Positions 1-8,221 of a DNA stretch of 64,000 bases are shown here, piece after piece (positions within the stretch are counted from its first letter, which is position 1; every line of letters starts with the position of its first letter). A program made the translations under genes and the position numbers. The DNA lies in NCBI RefSeq assembly GCF_034932365.1, contig NZ_JAYGHR010000001.1, forward strand, positions 197,009 to 261,008, written 5' to 3'. The stretch is from Capilliphycus robustus. Its GTDB lineage: Bacteria > Cyanobacteriota > Cyanobacteriia > Cyanobacteriales > Microcoleaceae. The notes below the pieces were generated by a model. The model was not told the DNA's origin and searched no databases. It saw only the letters and a list, made by a program, of their open reading frames with translations.

Positions 1-51
1 ATAATTATGGTAAAAATCTATCGCCTACAAATCAGATTTTTAACACATCCT

Positions 52-294
52 ATGACTCTCAAAGAACAACTCATCCAAGCTATCGAAGATTTACCGAGCG
101 ATCGCCTTGCCGAAGTCCTCACGTTTGTCAAATCTGTCTCCAAGCAACCTTCTACCACATCTGCTCAATCTTTTCTCACTCACCTCAAAACAATTGGCAC
201 TTGGTCAGGAGACGACCTCCCAGAATGTTTAGAAGCGATCAAAAACTCACAAGGAGAAGTACAATTTGACTACAGCCTCAATCCATTCGATTAA
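52..294 (+). CDS. Antitoxin-like protein of a VapBC-type toxin-antitoxin pair
   Basis: Small 80-residue protein that probably neutralises the PIN-domain toxin encoded immediately downstream. The N-terminus (MTLKEQLIQAIEDLPSD) is the short helical opening seen in many cyanobacterial antitoxins next to PIN genes; the rest is acidic and has no motif I can name. The ATG at 52 is preferred over an upstream in-frame ATG at 7, because the protein then begins at this typical motif. Its TAA overlaps the ATG of the toxin gene (TAATG), which implies translational coupling and usually autoregulation. The assignment rests mainly on the neighbour and the overlap; the antitoxin family itself is not certain. 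Confidence 0.75.
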   Translation: MTLKEQLIQAIEDLPSDRLAEVLTFVKSVSKQPSTTSAQSFLTHLKTIGTWSGDDLPECLEAIKNSQGEVQFDYSLNPFD

Positions 295-737
295 TGTTTC
301 TCCTTGACACTAACCATTGTAGCTACGCGATTCTAGGCAATACCCAAGTTTTAGAGTACCTTGCTAGTCTTGGTGATCAACCCATCGCAACCTGCACAAT
401 TGTTAAAGGTGAATTAATTGACATGGCGGCGCGATCGCAGCAACGGGAGGCTAATCTTGCCCTAATTCAACGCTTTTTGTCGGGACTCTATATTTACCCA
501 ATTGATGAAACGACAGCCGAAATTTACGGCAAACTCAAAGCCGCAGTCTTTGATCGCTACGCCCCAAAAGACAAAAGCCAACGCCGTAGAACCAACATCA
601 CTCAATTGGGGATGGGCGAAAATGATCTGTGGATCGCTGCCGTTGCAGTTCAGCATCAACTTACCCTAGTGACAGCAGATCAAGACTTTCAGAGAATTCA
701 AGCCGTTCAACCCTTCAATTTGGAATCTTGGGTTTGA
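294..737 (+). CDS. PIN-domain ribonuclease toxin, VapC type
   Basis: 147-residue PIN-domain protein, expected to be a Mg-dependent endoribonuclease toxin held inactive by the upstream antitoxin. The four acidic residues of the PIN active site are in place: D5 in LLDTN, E40 in KGEL, D111 in ENDLWIAA and D129 in TADQDF. The length is normal for the family, and a basic loop (QRRRTN) precedes the third acidic residue as in many VapC proteins. The start codon shares a base with the antitoxin stop, so the two genes form a coupled operon. No inactivating change is visible. The cellular RNA target cannot be read from sequence. Confidence 0.88.
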   Translation: MFLLDTNHCSYAILGNTQVLEYLASLGDQPIATCTIVKGELIDMAARSQQREANLALIQRFLSGLYIYPIDETTAEIYGKLKAAVFDRYAPKDKSQRRRTNITQLGMGENDLWIAAVAVQHQLTLVTADQDFQRIQAVQPFNLESWV

Positions 738-808
738 ACATCATTGGAGGAAAGGAATTGACATCCTCCCGTCATAGAGCGATCGCTATCTGTAATTTTA
801 ACGTTTAA

Positions 809-1204
809 TTATCGTCGCCACATATCAAATTGATCTTCTGAACACCCATTGATATAACGATTATCCACCCACCCGGAAAACGGAGTTAACTTTTCATTAG
901 GCGGAAATCCATTAACCAAGGCGACAATTTTAACCCAATTTCCTTGACGAGAAACAGCCCGAACGACATCACCCCGTTTCAGTTGTTTTACGACTGGACT
1001 TTTTAAGTCCGGGTTTTTACGAATATTAACTTTACTATTCACTTGGTTTGTCACAATAAACGAACAAACCGGAGTAGAAGCGTTAACTGCAACAGTAAAA
1101 TGACCTGCGGTGAAGGTTTCAGCCAAAGCAGGAGTGACTAAGAATGTACTAGCGATCGCAGCGAATGTTAGCGGTTTTAAAATAGATGTAATGGCGAATT
1201 TCAT
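809..1204 (-). CDS. Exported SH3-domain protein
   Basis: Secreted protein of about 131 residues with one bacterial SH3 domain. An N-terminal signal peptide (hydrophobic stretch ending in TPALA) is followed by a segment with the SH3b signature (VNIRKNPDLKSPVVKQL, then RGDVVRAV and GNWVKIV). Such domains usually bind cell-wall peptides or act as structural modules in the periplasm. The start at 1204 is chosen over an upstream in-frame ATG at 1249 because an AGGAA ribosome site lies about 8 bases before it and the signal peptide starts there. Two Cys residues, one near the SH3 onset and one near the end, could form a disulfide. No operon partner is seen and the exact function is unknown. Confidence 0.75.
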   Translation of the reverse strand: MKFAITSILKPLTFAAIASTFLVTPALAETFTAGHFTVAVNASTPVCSFIVTNQVNSKVNIRKNPDLKSPVVKQLKRGDVVRAVSRQGNWVKIVALVNGFPPNEKLTPFSGWVDNRYINGCSEDQFDMWRR

Positions 1205-1640
1205 GGTGACGGTTCCTGGTGAAATCAATTGAACTGATTCTGTTTTCACCTAAACTATCTGTTTATTTAGAGGTTGATAGACAAAAATTAAATTGTCTAC
1301 ACTTTAAACCCCTATCACCTCCTAAGTTCTGAGTCTTTGAGACAATGAGAATAGGACAGTTAAACTTCTGTCTATTTTTAGAGATTTACTAAAATGGCGA
1401 TCGCACACCGCTATCCTAGCAATAAATAACCCACTCTCTTTAAAAGACTTGGTTTTTGATTATTAACACTTTATTGTTGAGCTTGGTTCAGTAAAAGTAG
1501 CAGTAACATGATCAACAGAAATCCATCCAAAGTCAAGTTAACTTGAATTTAAAACTTGCATCTCTAGATAGACTCTGTAACGTTTTTGAATTGATACCTT
1601 ATAGAGAAATGAATTTGTTTTGAAAAAAGGAGAAAAGCTA
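1205..1640. other. Intergenic region with no recognised gene
   Basis: This gap separates the divergent SH3-protein and KGG-protein genes and must hold both promoters. I see a HIP1 palindrome at 1397-1404 but no convincing ORF, RNA gene or long repeat. The stretch is AT-rich, and no promoter hexamer pair stands out enough to call. Confidence 0.5.
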
Positions 1641-1856
1641 ATGTCTACTGAAGATCGTGGATTTGCTTCAATGGATAAAGATAAGCAACGGGAAATTGCT
1701 AGTAAAGGCGGTAAAGCAGCCCATGAAAAAGGAACTGCTCACGAATTTACCTCAGAAGAAGCTCGTGAAGCAGGTAAGAAAGGCGGCGAAACAACCAGCC
1801 AAGACCGTGAATTCATGTCGGAAATCGGTAAAAAAGGAGGCGAAAACAGCCATTAA
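1641..1856 (+). CDS. KGG-repeat stress-induced protein (YciG/Con-10 type)
   Basis: Small hydrophilic protein of 71 residues carrying three KGG modules (SKGGKAAHE, KKGGETTS, KKGGENSH), the hallmark of the stress-induced KGG-repeat family that includes YciG and fungal Con-10. These proteins are glycine- and charge-rich, probably disordered, and accumulate in desiccation, salt or stationary stress. The start at 1641 follows a strong AAGGAG ribosome site at 1627-1632. The upstream in-frame start at 1620 would place that site inside the gene. It is monocistronic and followed by a long hairpin shared with the convergent frp gene. Confidence 0.85.
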   Translation: MSTEDRGFASMDKDKQREIASKGGKAAHEKGTAHEFTSEEAREAGKKGGETTSQDREFMSEIGKKGGENSH

Positions 1857-1918
1857 TTAATTAACTAATTTTCGATTTCACTTAGTCAAAGATTAAGGGA
1901 TTGTTTTTCTGAACTCAA

Positions 1919-1992
1919 CAAGGGAGTTTAGCAGGGATGTACAGTAAAAGCTTTAAATAAAACTGTACTATCCCTCAACTAAAACTCCCTTG
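1919..1992. terminator. Long imperfect hairpin between convergent genes, probable bidirectional terminator
   Basis: An 11-base outer arm CAAGGGAGTTT (1919-1929) pairs with AAACTCCCTTG (1982-1992). Inside it AGGGAT and TACAGT pair with ACTGTA and ATCCCT, giving an almost continuous stem around an AT-rich loop. It lies between the ends of the KGG gene (plus) and frp (minus) and could stop transcription from both sides. Confidence 0.7.
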
Positions 1993-1998
1993 AAAACT

Positions 1999-2352
1999 TT
2001 ACATTCGTGTGAGTACAGAAACCTTACTAATCTTCTCAGCATCTAAACCTTTCAGTTCATCAAGATGCAACCATCCCTCTTTTACTAACTGAGCAAAGGA
2101 AAAAATCAACAGAGAATCTCTGTGATCATACTTCCCATCAATATCATGTCTTCTGGCACTTAAAAAATCGTGAAGAAGCCAAATCTCATCAAGCTGTGTA
2201 ATCTCACTTGCTTGTTCTCGAACAACTTTGATTAAAGCCGTAATTTCTCGCTGATAAGCTTTTTCAAACGCCTCCCGAGCAATTTCTTTCTCGGCGGTAG
2301 ACCACTGAATGTCACTCACGGGTATTATCAAACCTAAAATATCTGCAATCAT
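1999..2352 (-). CDS. frp: Fluorescence recovery protein (FRP)
   Basis: 117-residue protein that binds activated red OCP, detaches it from the phycobilisome and speeds its return to the inactive orange form, ending non-photochemical quenching. The family signature around the active face is intact: the stretch IWLLHDFLSARRHDIDGKYD carries the conserved W58, H61, D62 and R68 region needed for OCP binding, followed by the SLLIFSFAQLVKEG helix. The length matches known FRPs. The gene lies 99 bases downstream of ocp on the same strand, the arrangement found where OCP1 is the paralogue. A hairpin with a T-run between the two genes suggests part of ocp transcription stops before frp. Confidence 0.93.
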   Translation of the reverse strand: MIADILGLIIPVSDIQWSTAEKEIAREAFEKAYQREITALIKVVREQASEITQLDEIWLLHDFLSARRHDIDGKYDHRDSLLIFSFAQLVKEGWLHLDELKGLDAEKISKVSVLTRM

Positions 2353-2382
2353 CTATGTTAACCGATTCTACGGTTAGCCTCC

Positions 2383-2415
2383 AAATAAAAGAGCGCCCTT
2401 TGTACTCAGACGCTC
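2383..2415 (-). terminator. Hairpin plus T-run between ocp and frp
   Basis: Read on the minus strand, GAGCGTC (2415-2409) pairs with GGCGCTC (2397-2391) through seven pairs, one a G-T, around an 11-base loop, and is followed directly by TTTTATTT. It is a good intrinsic terminator or attenuator for ocp. It would let ocp be made in excess over frp, which then needs read-through or its own promoter. Confidence 0.65.
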
Positions 2416-2451
2416 ATCCCAAATTAAACAGTATTTTTGCCTAATTTTTTT

Positions 2452-3411
2452 CTAACGAGCTAAGTTTAATAGCTCTTTGGGAGAAGCCAACAAATCAATT
2501 GCAACGAAGAAAATTTTGTTTTCAGCATTCAGTAAAAACCGCCAAGCAATATTCATACCCACACCTGCACCGAACCAGGGAGTTTGAACTTTACCTGTTA
2601 CTTTGATTTGAGTATAACCATCGTCCGCAGGTTCAGAAACGCCCCGCTCTGGAATTAACTTCAGATTTTGACATTCTTCTTGGAAAAACCGCAGAACCGC
2701 TTCTTTTCCTACAATGGGTCGGCGGAAAGGAGGCTGCAACGCCCCATCGGGTGCAAATAACTCAATTAACGTATTGAAGTCATTCGCATTCAAATTATTC
2801 ATGTATTCCAATACAGTGGTATTGGTAACGCCTTCAATTTTGACTTGAGTTCGTTTTGCCATATCTGTCGGGGGAGTAACAGGTTCAGCAACACGGGTGT
2901 AACTGCCTAATTTGCTGGTGTCAAACCCCATATCAACAACCGAATTCCGCAAAACGGTAATTTGTTGACCCGACTCTAAATCGCGAATCGCTTGTAACAC
3001 CGCAGCCGCGTTTGCAGAAAGCTGATAGCCTTCAGGAATCGGCGCCACAAGTCCCTGATCCATCCATTGTCCGAGTTGATACCAGAAACCCAGCTTAATA
3101 TTCGCAGACCAAGTGGCATAGGTGCGACAAAGGGGTGTATCTGAACGGTTTGCCAAGTCGCACATGATCTGGGATTGTTCTTGTGGCCCAGAGTTACGAA
3201 TTTCGTTGAGTGTAATCTCAGCAAATTGCATATTTGCCGCTCCAGGTGCCGCAATAGTAATGGTTTTGCCCATTTCAAGATAAGCAAACCAAATCAAAGC
3301 CAGTTGGTCTTCAGCACTTAGCTGAGTAAATCGAGCAATGGTAGCGGGTACGGTATCAGCAGCTAACGTGTTTGGAAAGATGTTGCGAGCTGAATCGATT
3401 GTAAATGGCAT
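2452..3411 (-). CDS. ocp: Orange carotenoid protein (OCP)
   Basis: 319-residue water-soluble photosensor that binds a ketocarotenoid and quenches phycobilisome excitation under strong blue-green light. The helical N-terminal domain (about 1-165) and the NTF2-like C-terminal domain (about 195-319) are both complete and joined by a flexible linker. Key residues known from Synechocystis OCP are present: Y44 and W110 in the carotenoid tunnel, R155 and its partner E246, and the carotenoid keto-oxygen ligands Y203 and W290 (equivalents of Y201 and W288). Together with the adjacent frp gene this marks it as an OCP1-type photoactive protein. It is followed by a terminator-like hairpin and frp. Confidence 0.97.
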   Translation of the reverse strand: MPFTIDSARNIFPNTLAADTVPATIARFTQLSAEDQLALIWFAYLEMGKTITIAAPGAANMQFAEITLNEIRNSGPQEQSQIMCDLANRSDTPLCRTYATWSANIKLGFWYQLGQWMDQGLVAPIPEGYQLSANAAAVLQAIRDLESGQQITVLRNSVVDMGFDTSKLGSYTRVAEPVTPPTDMAKRTQVKIEGVTNTTVLEYMNNLNANDFNTLIELFAPDGALQPPFRRPIVGKEAVLRFFQEECQNLKLIPERGVSEPADDGYTQIKVTGKVQTPWFGAGVGMNIAWRFLLNAENKIFFVAIDLLASPKELLNLAR

Positions 3412-3699
3412 AAATTACCTTTTCAAAGTCTACGAAAGGTTTAACTCAATGCTTGTTATCGCAGGTGTGATCAAACCCACCTCTACAATAGGGGAATATG
3501 GTACACCCAAACATAAAGAATTCAAATTGGGGGTTAAGCATTTTTTATGGCCATCCCTCTTTATGGGTTGGCCTTTCTTTGTGACTGATTTGGATTTGTG
3601 AATAACGAAAAAATAACGAGTTTCAGTGTAGGGGCTTCAGGTCATTTTCAAAAATGTTTTATCCAAGCATTATAACACATTTCTACACGGGGATAAGAT

Positions 3700-3946
3700 T
3701 ACTTAGAAGAATTAATTTACAGTCTGCGACAAAAAGCCGAGCGATCGCCATAGATGCAGTGAGCGCGTTTTCGCGCCTCAGAAGCAGTTAGCCGAAGCAT
3801 TGGGAGTTACTGAAACGACAATTAGAAATTGGGAAGCGAGACGTTCAGTTCCGAAGTTAACCCCTGTTCAATATAACAAATTCTTATAAGTTCTGGAAAT
3901 TACCGTTGAGGAATTACCTGATAATTTTGGCTTTCCCAATGACTAA
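3700..3946 (+). pseudogene. Decayed XRE-family helix-turn-helix regulator
   Basis: From 3779 the plus strand reads QKQLAEALGVTETTIRNWE, a clear XRE helix-turn-helix, followed by RSVPKLTPVQYNKFL. An in-frame TAA (3887-3889) then interrupts it, and the same frame resumes with VLEITVEELPDNFGFPND and a TAA at 3944-3946. Upstream, residues like LRQKA, expected to precede the HTH, sit in a different frame near 3724, so at least one frameshift is also present. The gene is broken; its position next to ocp seems incidental. Confidence 0.75.
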
Positions 3947-4072
3947 AATGAGCCAATTCATAAATTCTCCTTGAGGGGGTGTAATAGTAATAGGACTCAG
4001 ACTGAGTTCCTAAAAAAATCAAGTTTCGACCAAGTTCTAGGCTGTGTCAGTGCAGAAAAAACAATGTGTAAT

Positions 4073-5038
<966 letters not shown>

Positions 5039-5041
5039 TAT

Positions 5042-5248
5042 TATAGCACTACGCATTATGGTTAGGACTTATGTAAAAGCTGAAAACCTTTTGTAGTCTA
5101 ACTTTTGCCTTTCTTACAAACTTTGCTCTCTTGCGAACTAAGTCTCGCCGGAAACCGCCGGGCCGCAAGTTCGCGCTCTCGCCGGAAACCGCCGAGTCGC
5201 AAGTTTGCGCTTTTGCCTCTTGCCTCTTGCCTAGCGCGTAGCGCTATA
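5042..5248 (-). mobile_element. MITE copy, inverted and carrying an internal insertion
   Basis: The ends match the 106-bp MITE at 26251-26356 in reverse: TATAGCACTACGC at the left and the complement of TATAGCGCTACGC at the right, with the same inner tracts (the AGGACTTATGTAAAAGCTGA side and the GGCAAGAGGCAAAA side). About 100 extra bases sit in the middle and contain two copies of a unit of about 37 bases built around CTCGCCGGAAACCGCCG. It lies just after the stop codon of the DUF2207-type gene. Confidence 0.8.
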
Positions 5249-5317
5249 CCGCTTTGAAAACACCGCTTTCAATACCCGCTTCCTTTTGTTAGCTAACCGC
5301 CAAACTCCCATAAATTA

Positions 5318-5362
5318 ACCCTCGATCGCATCTTGAAAAAGAAAACAATCGAGGGTATTTTC
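5318..5362. terminator. Probable terminator hairpin
   Basis: ACCCTCGAT (5318-5326) pairs with ATCGAGGGT (5348-5356) in a perfect 9-bp stem, followed by ATTTT. It lies downstream of the DUF2207-type gene and the MITE. Confidence 0.6.
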
Positions 5363-5535
5363 AACGAAATTAAACGGACTATCAGGAAGGCGAAGTTCGG
5401 AGTTTGACTGAATCATAAATTAGCCTTAACTCACTTCCGTACTAATTTAACATACTAATGTTATAACTAAAAGTAGCTTCATCCGTAAAAACACCGAATA
5501 AAAATTTTAATTTATTGCTTGTAAGGTTTGACAAA

Positions 5536-5667
5536 ATGTCAATGATAAATATCACAATTAGAGATGATAATGGTCACAATCATCAACAACCTAAGCCCAA
5601 GATAATCAGCGATAGCAACATTATTTCAGGTTACAGCTATGGCCAAGGGCGACCATATTTATGTTGA
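5536..5667 (+). CDS. Possible small protein overlapping the LRAT-type gene
   Basis: A 43-codon frame starting MSMINITIRDDNGHNHQQP overlaps the first 29 bases of the following LRAT-type gene in another frame. The sequence is low-complexity and hydrophilic with an N/H/Q-rich middle. The ribosome site is weak (AAGG, 13 bases upstream). It might be a leader that couples translation of the next gene, which itself has no clear ribosome site. No family is recognised, and chance cannot be excluded. Confidence 0.3.
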   Translation: MSMINITIRDDNGHNHQQPKPKIISDSNIISGYSYGQGRPYLC

Positions 5668-6160
5668 TTGGGGCTTGTTTGACCATCATGGGATAGACTG
5701 TGGTGATGGTACGGTCATTCATCGTTCTAAAGCTTCAAATAGAATAACTAGAGATTCTAAAAGCGAGTTTGCTAAAGGAAAGCCAATTAGAACTAAGATT
5801 TATCAGAAAAAATATTCTCCTGATGAAATCGTTAACCGGGCAGAAAGAAGATTGAAAAAATCTCATACCGAGGGATATGATGTTTTGTTTAACAATTGTG
5901 AACACTTTGCATACGACTGTACAACAGGTGAACCTGATAGTTCGCAAGTTTTTAATGCAGGTACAGGTGTTGCGGGTGCCGGCGCTGTGGGTGCTGCTTT
6001 AGCTTCTGCAACTATACCAGTAGCTGCTCCTGGTATTCTAGGGCTTGTCGGATTTACCACTACAGTCGCAGCTTTTCCGCTTGCAGTCGTTTTAGGTGGT
6101 GCTGCTGTTGCTGGCGTAGCAATTTGGCAAAAGGATAGATTCATAAACAACGATAAATAG
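5639..6160 (+). CDS. LRAT-domain (NlpC/P60-like) membrane-anchored protein
   Basis: 173-residue protein with an N-terminal lecithin-retinol-acyltransferase-like domain. Candidate catalytic residues are H17 in FDHHGID, H28 in TVIHRSK and the nucleophile C87 in LFNNCEHFAYDC, which fits the permuted papain-like fold used by these thiol acyltransferases and hydrolases. Residues about 105-165 are Gly/Ala/Val-rich and form one or two hydrophobic segments that likely anchor it in a membrane, as in eukaryotic LRAT/HRASLS proteins. The substrate is unknown; a lipid or lipoprotein acyl group is the usual choice. The ATG at 5639 lacks a strong ribosome site and is overlapped by a small upstream frame. 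A terminator follows at 6205. Confidence 0.8.
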   Translation: MAKGDHIYVDWGLFDHHGIDCGDGTVIHRSKASNRITRDSKSEFAKGKPIRTKIYQKKYSPDEIVNRAERRLKKSHTEGYDVLFNNCEHFAYDCTTGEPDSSQVFNAGTGVAGAGAVGAALASATIPVAAPGILGLVGFTTTVAAFPLAVVLGGAAVAGVAIWQKDRFINNDK

Positions 6161-6204
6161 CTTCAATTAAAACTTGAGGTAAAACAACGAAATAGTTAAT
6201 AAAT

Positions 6205-6246
6205 AATCCCCTATACTACTACTTACCATGAGTACAGGGGATTTTT
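6205..6246. terminator. Bidirectional terminator between the LRAT-type gene and pntB
   Basis: AATCCCCT (6205-6212) pairs with AGGGGATT (6236-6243), with a further TACT/AGTA pairing inside, followed by a T-run on the plus strand and preceded by an A-rich tract that is a T-run on the minus strand. It sits between convergent genes. Confidence 0.75.
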
Positions 6247-6304
6247 ATTGCCTAGCTAATATTTCTACTTGTAGTAGATAAGCTAGATAGAATTAAACGG
6301 AAAA

Positions 6305-7711
6305 CTAGAGTTGTTTGATTTCAGAAACCAACTTCGCAACCGCATCTTTAGCACTGCCAAAGAGCATCATGGTTTTATCCTTGTAAAACAGATCATTGTC
6401 CACCCCAGCAAAACCAGTATTCAGACTGCGCTTAATCACAATGGTGTGTTTTGCCCGATCAACTTCTAGAATTGGCATTCCATAAATTGGGCTTTTTGAG
6501 TCTTCCCGTGCTGCCGGGTTAACCACATCATTTGCCCCAATGACTAACGCCACATCCGTCTGTTCAAACTGAGGGTTAATGTCATCCATATCGTATAACT
6601 GAGGATAAGGAACATTCGCCTCAGCTAACAATACGTTCATGTGTCCTGGCATCCGTCCAGCTACCGGGTGAATCGCATACTTGACATCAACACCCAACCC
6701 TTCCAACATATCGACTAATTCTTTAACCGAATGTTGGGCTTGAGCAACCGCCATCCCATAACCGGGAACAATCACCACAGACCGAGCATAACCCAACATC
6801 ATCGCCCCTTCTTCGGGGTCAATGGTACGAATTGACTTATCTGTTGTACCAGCGCCACCAGCAGCAGCACCGCCTGTTTCACCCGTACCAAACCCAGCAA
6901 ACAGAACGTTTGTCAGAGGACGGTTCATGGCTTTACACATGATGATGGTGAGGATAATACCTGATGCACCCACCAACGCACCCGCAATAATCAGCAGGTT
7001 ATTCATAACCACAAAACCAGCCGCACTCGCCGCCAAACCCGAGAACGAGTTCAGCAGAGAGATGACAACGGGCATATCGCCGCCACCAATGGGAATAACG
7101 AACAAAACCCCTAAAACCAGGGAAATGACCACTAAACCCAAAAATACGGGCAAATTGAACGGCACTAAACAGATGTAGACACTACCAACCAAAAACGCGA
7201 TCAAGAGTGCTACGTTGAAAGGTTGTTGTAAGGGGAAAAGAATCGGAGAACCGCTCATAATCCCTTTGAGTTTGGCAAAGGCAATTAAAGAACCCGTAAA
7301 GGTGACGCCCCCAATTAACACGCCCAATACAGCCGTAATGGTTGTGGGTAGAGGAGGCGTTTGGGAAGCCGATAAGAACCGCCAAAATTCACCCACCGCA
7401 ACGAGGGAAGATGCAGCACCCCCTAAACCGTTGAGCAAACCCACCATTTCAGGCATGGCGGTCATTTCAATTTTATAGGCAGCGATCGCACCAATGACTG
7501 ATCCGATGAAAATCCCCAACAAGATCATTTCATAGTTGAGGACTTGTTGATTCAGCAGAGTCGCAGCAATGGCGATAAACATCCCTACCGCAGCCCAAAC
7601 ATTTCCACTACGGGCGGTTGCAGGTGAACCCAACTTCTTCAGCCCAAAGAAAAATAGGGTAACAGCAACTAAATAGCTTAACTCTATGCCTGTTGGCAAA
7701 AACTCGCTCAT
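6305..7711 (-). CDS. pntB: NAD(P) transhydrogenase subunit beta
   Basis: 468-residue beta subunit of the proton-translocating NAD(P) transhydrogenase, which uses the proton gradient to reduce NADP+ with NADH. The first 280 residues form about nine membrane helices; the C-terminal third is the NADP(H)-binding domain III, with the GYGMAVAQAQH Rossmann motif, the HPVAGRMPGHMNVLLAEA stretch and the GANDVVNPAAR motif. Length and domain order are those of a full PntB. Its ATG overlaps the stop of pntAB in an ATGA, so it is the last gene of a pntAA-pntAB-pntB operon. Confidence 0.97.
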   Translation of the reverse strand: MSEFLPTGIELSYLVAVTLFFFGLKKLGSPATARSGNVWAAVGMFIAIAATLLNQQVLNYEMILLGIFIGSVIGAIAAYKIEMTAMPEMVGLLNGLGGAASSLVAVGEFWRFLSASQTPPLPTTITAVLGVLIGGVTFTGSLIAFAKLKGIMSGSPILFPLQQPFNVALLIAFLVGSVYICLVPFNLPVFLGLVVISLVLGVLFVIPIGGGDMPVVISLLNSFSGLAASAAGFVVMNNLLIIAGALVGASGIILTIIMCKAMNRPLTNVLFAGFGTGETGGAAAGGAGTTDKSIRTIDPEEGAMMLGYARSVVIVPGYGMAVAQAQHSVKELVDMLEGLGVDVKYAIHPVAGRMPGHMNVLLAEANVPYPQLYDMDDINPQFEQTDVALVIGANDVVNPAAREDSKSPIYGMPILEVDRAKHTIVIKRSLNTGFAGVDNDLFYKDKTMMLFGSAKDAVAKLVSEIKQL

Positions 7712-8004
7712 GCTTTAGCCTCCTTTTTCTTGAACATTTGCAGCATCCGATCTGTTACCAAGAAACCGCCGACGACGTTAATTGTTGCCAGCACAATAGC
7801 GATCAAACCTAGAATTACAGTCACGTTCCAATCCCGTTCTCCGGCGATAATTAACGCCCCTAAAACGGAAATACCCGAAATAGCATTAGCACCCGACATG
7901 AGCGGTGTGTGCAGTGTCGGTGGAACTTTAGTAATCACCTCAAACCCAGCAAAGGTTGCCAGGACAAACACAAATAATGCGGAAATTAGAGTTTCTGCTG
8001 TCAT
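7708..8004 (-). CDS. pntAB: NAD(P) transhydrogenase subunit alpha, membrane part
   Basis: 98-residue membrane subunit equal to the C-terminal part of E. coli PntA. It consists of about three transmembrane helices (LISALFVFVLATFAGFEVI, ISVLGALIIAG, ILGLIAIVLATINVVGG) with the family motif VPPTLHTPLMSGANAISG in the first loop. In cyanobacteria and Rhodospirillum the alpha subunit is split in two, and this gene supplies the proton-channel helices. It is translationally coupled to pntB through an ATGA overlap, but separated from pntAA by 217 bases of repeat-rich DNA. Confidence 0.95.
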   Translation of the reverse strand: MTAETLISALFVFVLATFAGFEVITKVPPTLHTPLMSGANAISGISVLGALIIAGERDWNVTVILGLIAIVLATINVVGGFLVTDRMLQMFKKKEAKA

Positions 8005-8068
8005 AATCTATCTGGAGAATTAGCGGTTAGTCGTTGCGCTGAAACGCCCAAAAGTCAACAGTTAAGAT

Positions 8069-8127
8069 GGGCGGGTTTACAGAGGTTATTGGTCAGAGAC
8101 AGACGTAAAAGCGGAACCCGCCCCTAC
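8069..8127. repeat. GGGCGGGTT/AACCCGCCC hairpin repeat
   Basis: GGGCGGGTT (from 8069) and AACCCGCCCCTAC (to 8127) form inverted arms around an internal spacer. The same arms recur at 25248, 40280, 57640 and 63795, so this is one member of a dispersed intergenic repeat family. It lies inside the pnt operon, between pntAA and pntAB. Confidence 0.7.
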
Positions 8128-8152
8128 ACAACTGGTCACTGGTCACTGGTGA

Positions 8153-8193
8153 GGTAGTGCGGTCTTGGGGTCTCCCCAAGTGGAGCAACTACC
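8153..8193. repeat. Compound hairpin flanked by GGTCACT repeats
   Basis: CTTGGGG (8164-8170), loop TCT and CCCCAAG (8174-8180) form a perfect stem enclosed by GGTAGT (8153-8158) and ACTACC (8188-8193). Tandem GGTCACT units flank it on both sides (about 8134-8150 and 8204-8219). It is a second hairpin inside the pntAA-pntAB spacer and could act in mRNA processing or partial termination. Confidence 0.7.
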
Positions 8194-8221
8194 GAACCCG
8201 AAGGGTCACTGGTCACTGTTT

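Noticed and set aside
758..773. TTGACATCCTCCCGTC, similar to the end of IS200/IS605 elements in reverse
   Set aside because: Only 16 bases match, with no hairpin or second end nearby; too short to call a remnant.
6822..7478. Long open frames antisense to pntB
   Set aside because: They are composition shadows of the GC-richer membrane-protein gene and have no ribosome sites or family signatures.
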